DNA of 6,837 nucleotides, from NCBI GenBank assembly GCA_018695085.1, contig JABHOU010000637.1:1-6837 (forward strand), given 5' to 3'. The DNA is from Opitutia bacterium. Lineage in GTDB: Bacteria > Verrucomicrobiota > Verrucomicrobiia > Opitutales > Seribacteraceae. Positions 6,712-6,837 of the stretch are shown here, in pieces (position 1 is the first letter of the stretch; each line of letters starts with the position of its first letter). The notes under the pieces are model-generated. The model was not told the DNA's origin, did no database searches, and worked only from the letters and a program-made list of their open reading frames with translations. The translations under genes were made by a program, and so were the position numbers.

Positions 6712-6837
6712 GCCAGGATTTCTTTGAGTGGACCGGTTCCCGAATCGAATTTGGCAGCCATCCTTTCGGACATGTTGAAGCGGTCGCAATCAACACCCGA
6801 AGCACGGAGAATCGAAGTATACAAAGCGTTGATCGGA
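6708..6837 (-). CDS. DUF1552 family protein, C-terminal end only (5' part outside window)
   Basis: A minus-strand frame enters from the right edge and ends in TGA at 6710-6708, giving 42 residues. The stretch NALYTSILRASGVDCDRFNM and the closing GTGPLKEILA match the usual end of DUF1552 proteins, in which an 'LYTSLLQAAGV..DRFG' segment is followed by 'GPLSELL'. DUF1552 genes commonly sit directly upstream of DUF1592-type cytochrome genes, as here, with stop and start overlapping as ATGA. Members are usually exported through a twin-arginine-like leader, but that part is not visible. Function unknown. The identification rests on a short C-terminal segment plus context. Confidence 0.8.
   Translation of the reverse strand, partial: PINALYTSILRASGVDCDRFNMSERMAAKFDSGTGPLKEILA

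Overview
The window looks like a chromosomal piece from the Planctomycetes-Verrucomicrobia-Chlamydiae group, most likely Verrucomicrobiota or Planctomycetota. This is inferred from lineage-typical families: two exported 'planctomycete cytochrome c' proteins with the PSCyt1/DUF1587/DUF1595/DUF1592/DUF1588/DUF1585 modules, and the tail of a DUF1552 protein, their usual partner. The genus cannot be told from the sequence. Every supported gene is on the minus strand, so transcription runs from high to low coordinates. There are no RNA genes, insertion sequences, CRISPR arrays or long repeats.

In transcription order: (1) 6837-6708, last 42 codons of a DUF1552 gene. (2) 6711-3727, a complete 994-residue protein with two CxxCH haem motifs; its start overlaps the DUF1552 stop as ATGA. 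It carries an unusual insert, coiled coil / beta-rich domain / coiled coil, between DUF1592 and DUF1588. (3) 3688-2882, an exported esterase-like alpha/beta hydrolase with triad Ser152/Asp211/His244. (4) 2877-2089, a second exported alpha/beta hydrolase, 4 bp downstream, with the variant nucleophile elbow A-R-S-R-G. Genes 1-4 are packed tightly enough to be one operon. (5) 2088-1943, a 146-bp intergenic stretch with a candidate promoter and an imperfect inverted repeat. (6) 1942-1130, an IclR-family transcription regulator. (7) 1133-1 and beyond, a second PSCyt1/DUF1587 protein cut by the window edge; it is not in the supplied reading-frame list because its stop lies outside. Its start overlaps the IclR stop as ATGA and it has a good Shine-Dalgarno sequence.

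Working model (inference): the DUF1552, cytochrome and hydrolase genes form an exported module that cleaves ester-linked groups on an environmental polymer or small ester and couples this to a haem-based redox step. The IclR regulator is translationally coupled to a second cytochrome and probably senses a small organic acid or breakdown product. The functions of the DUF1552 and DUF1592-type families are not established to my knowledge, so the substrate and reaction remain open.
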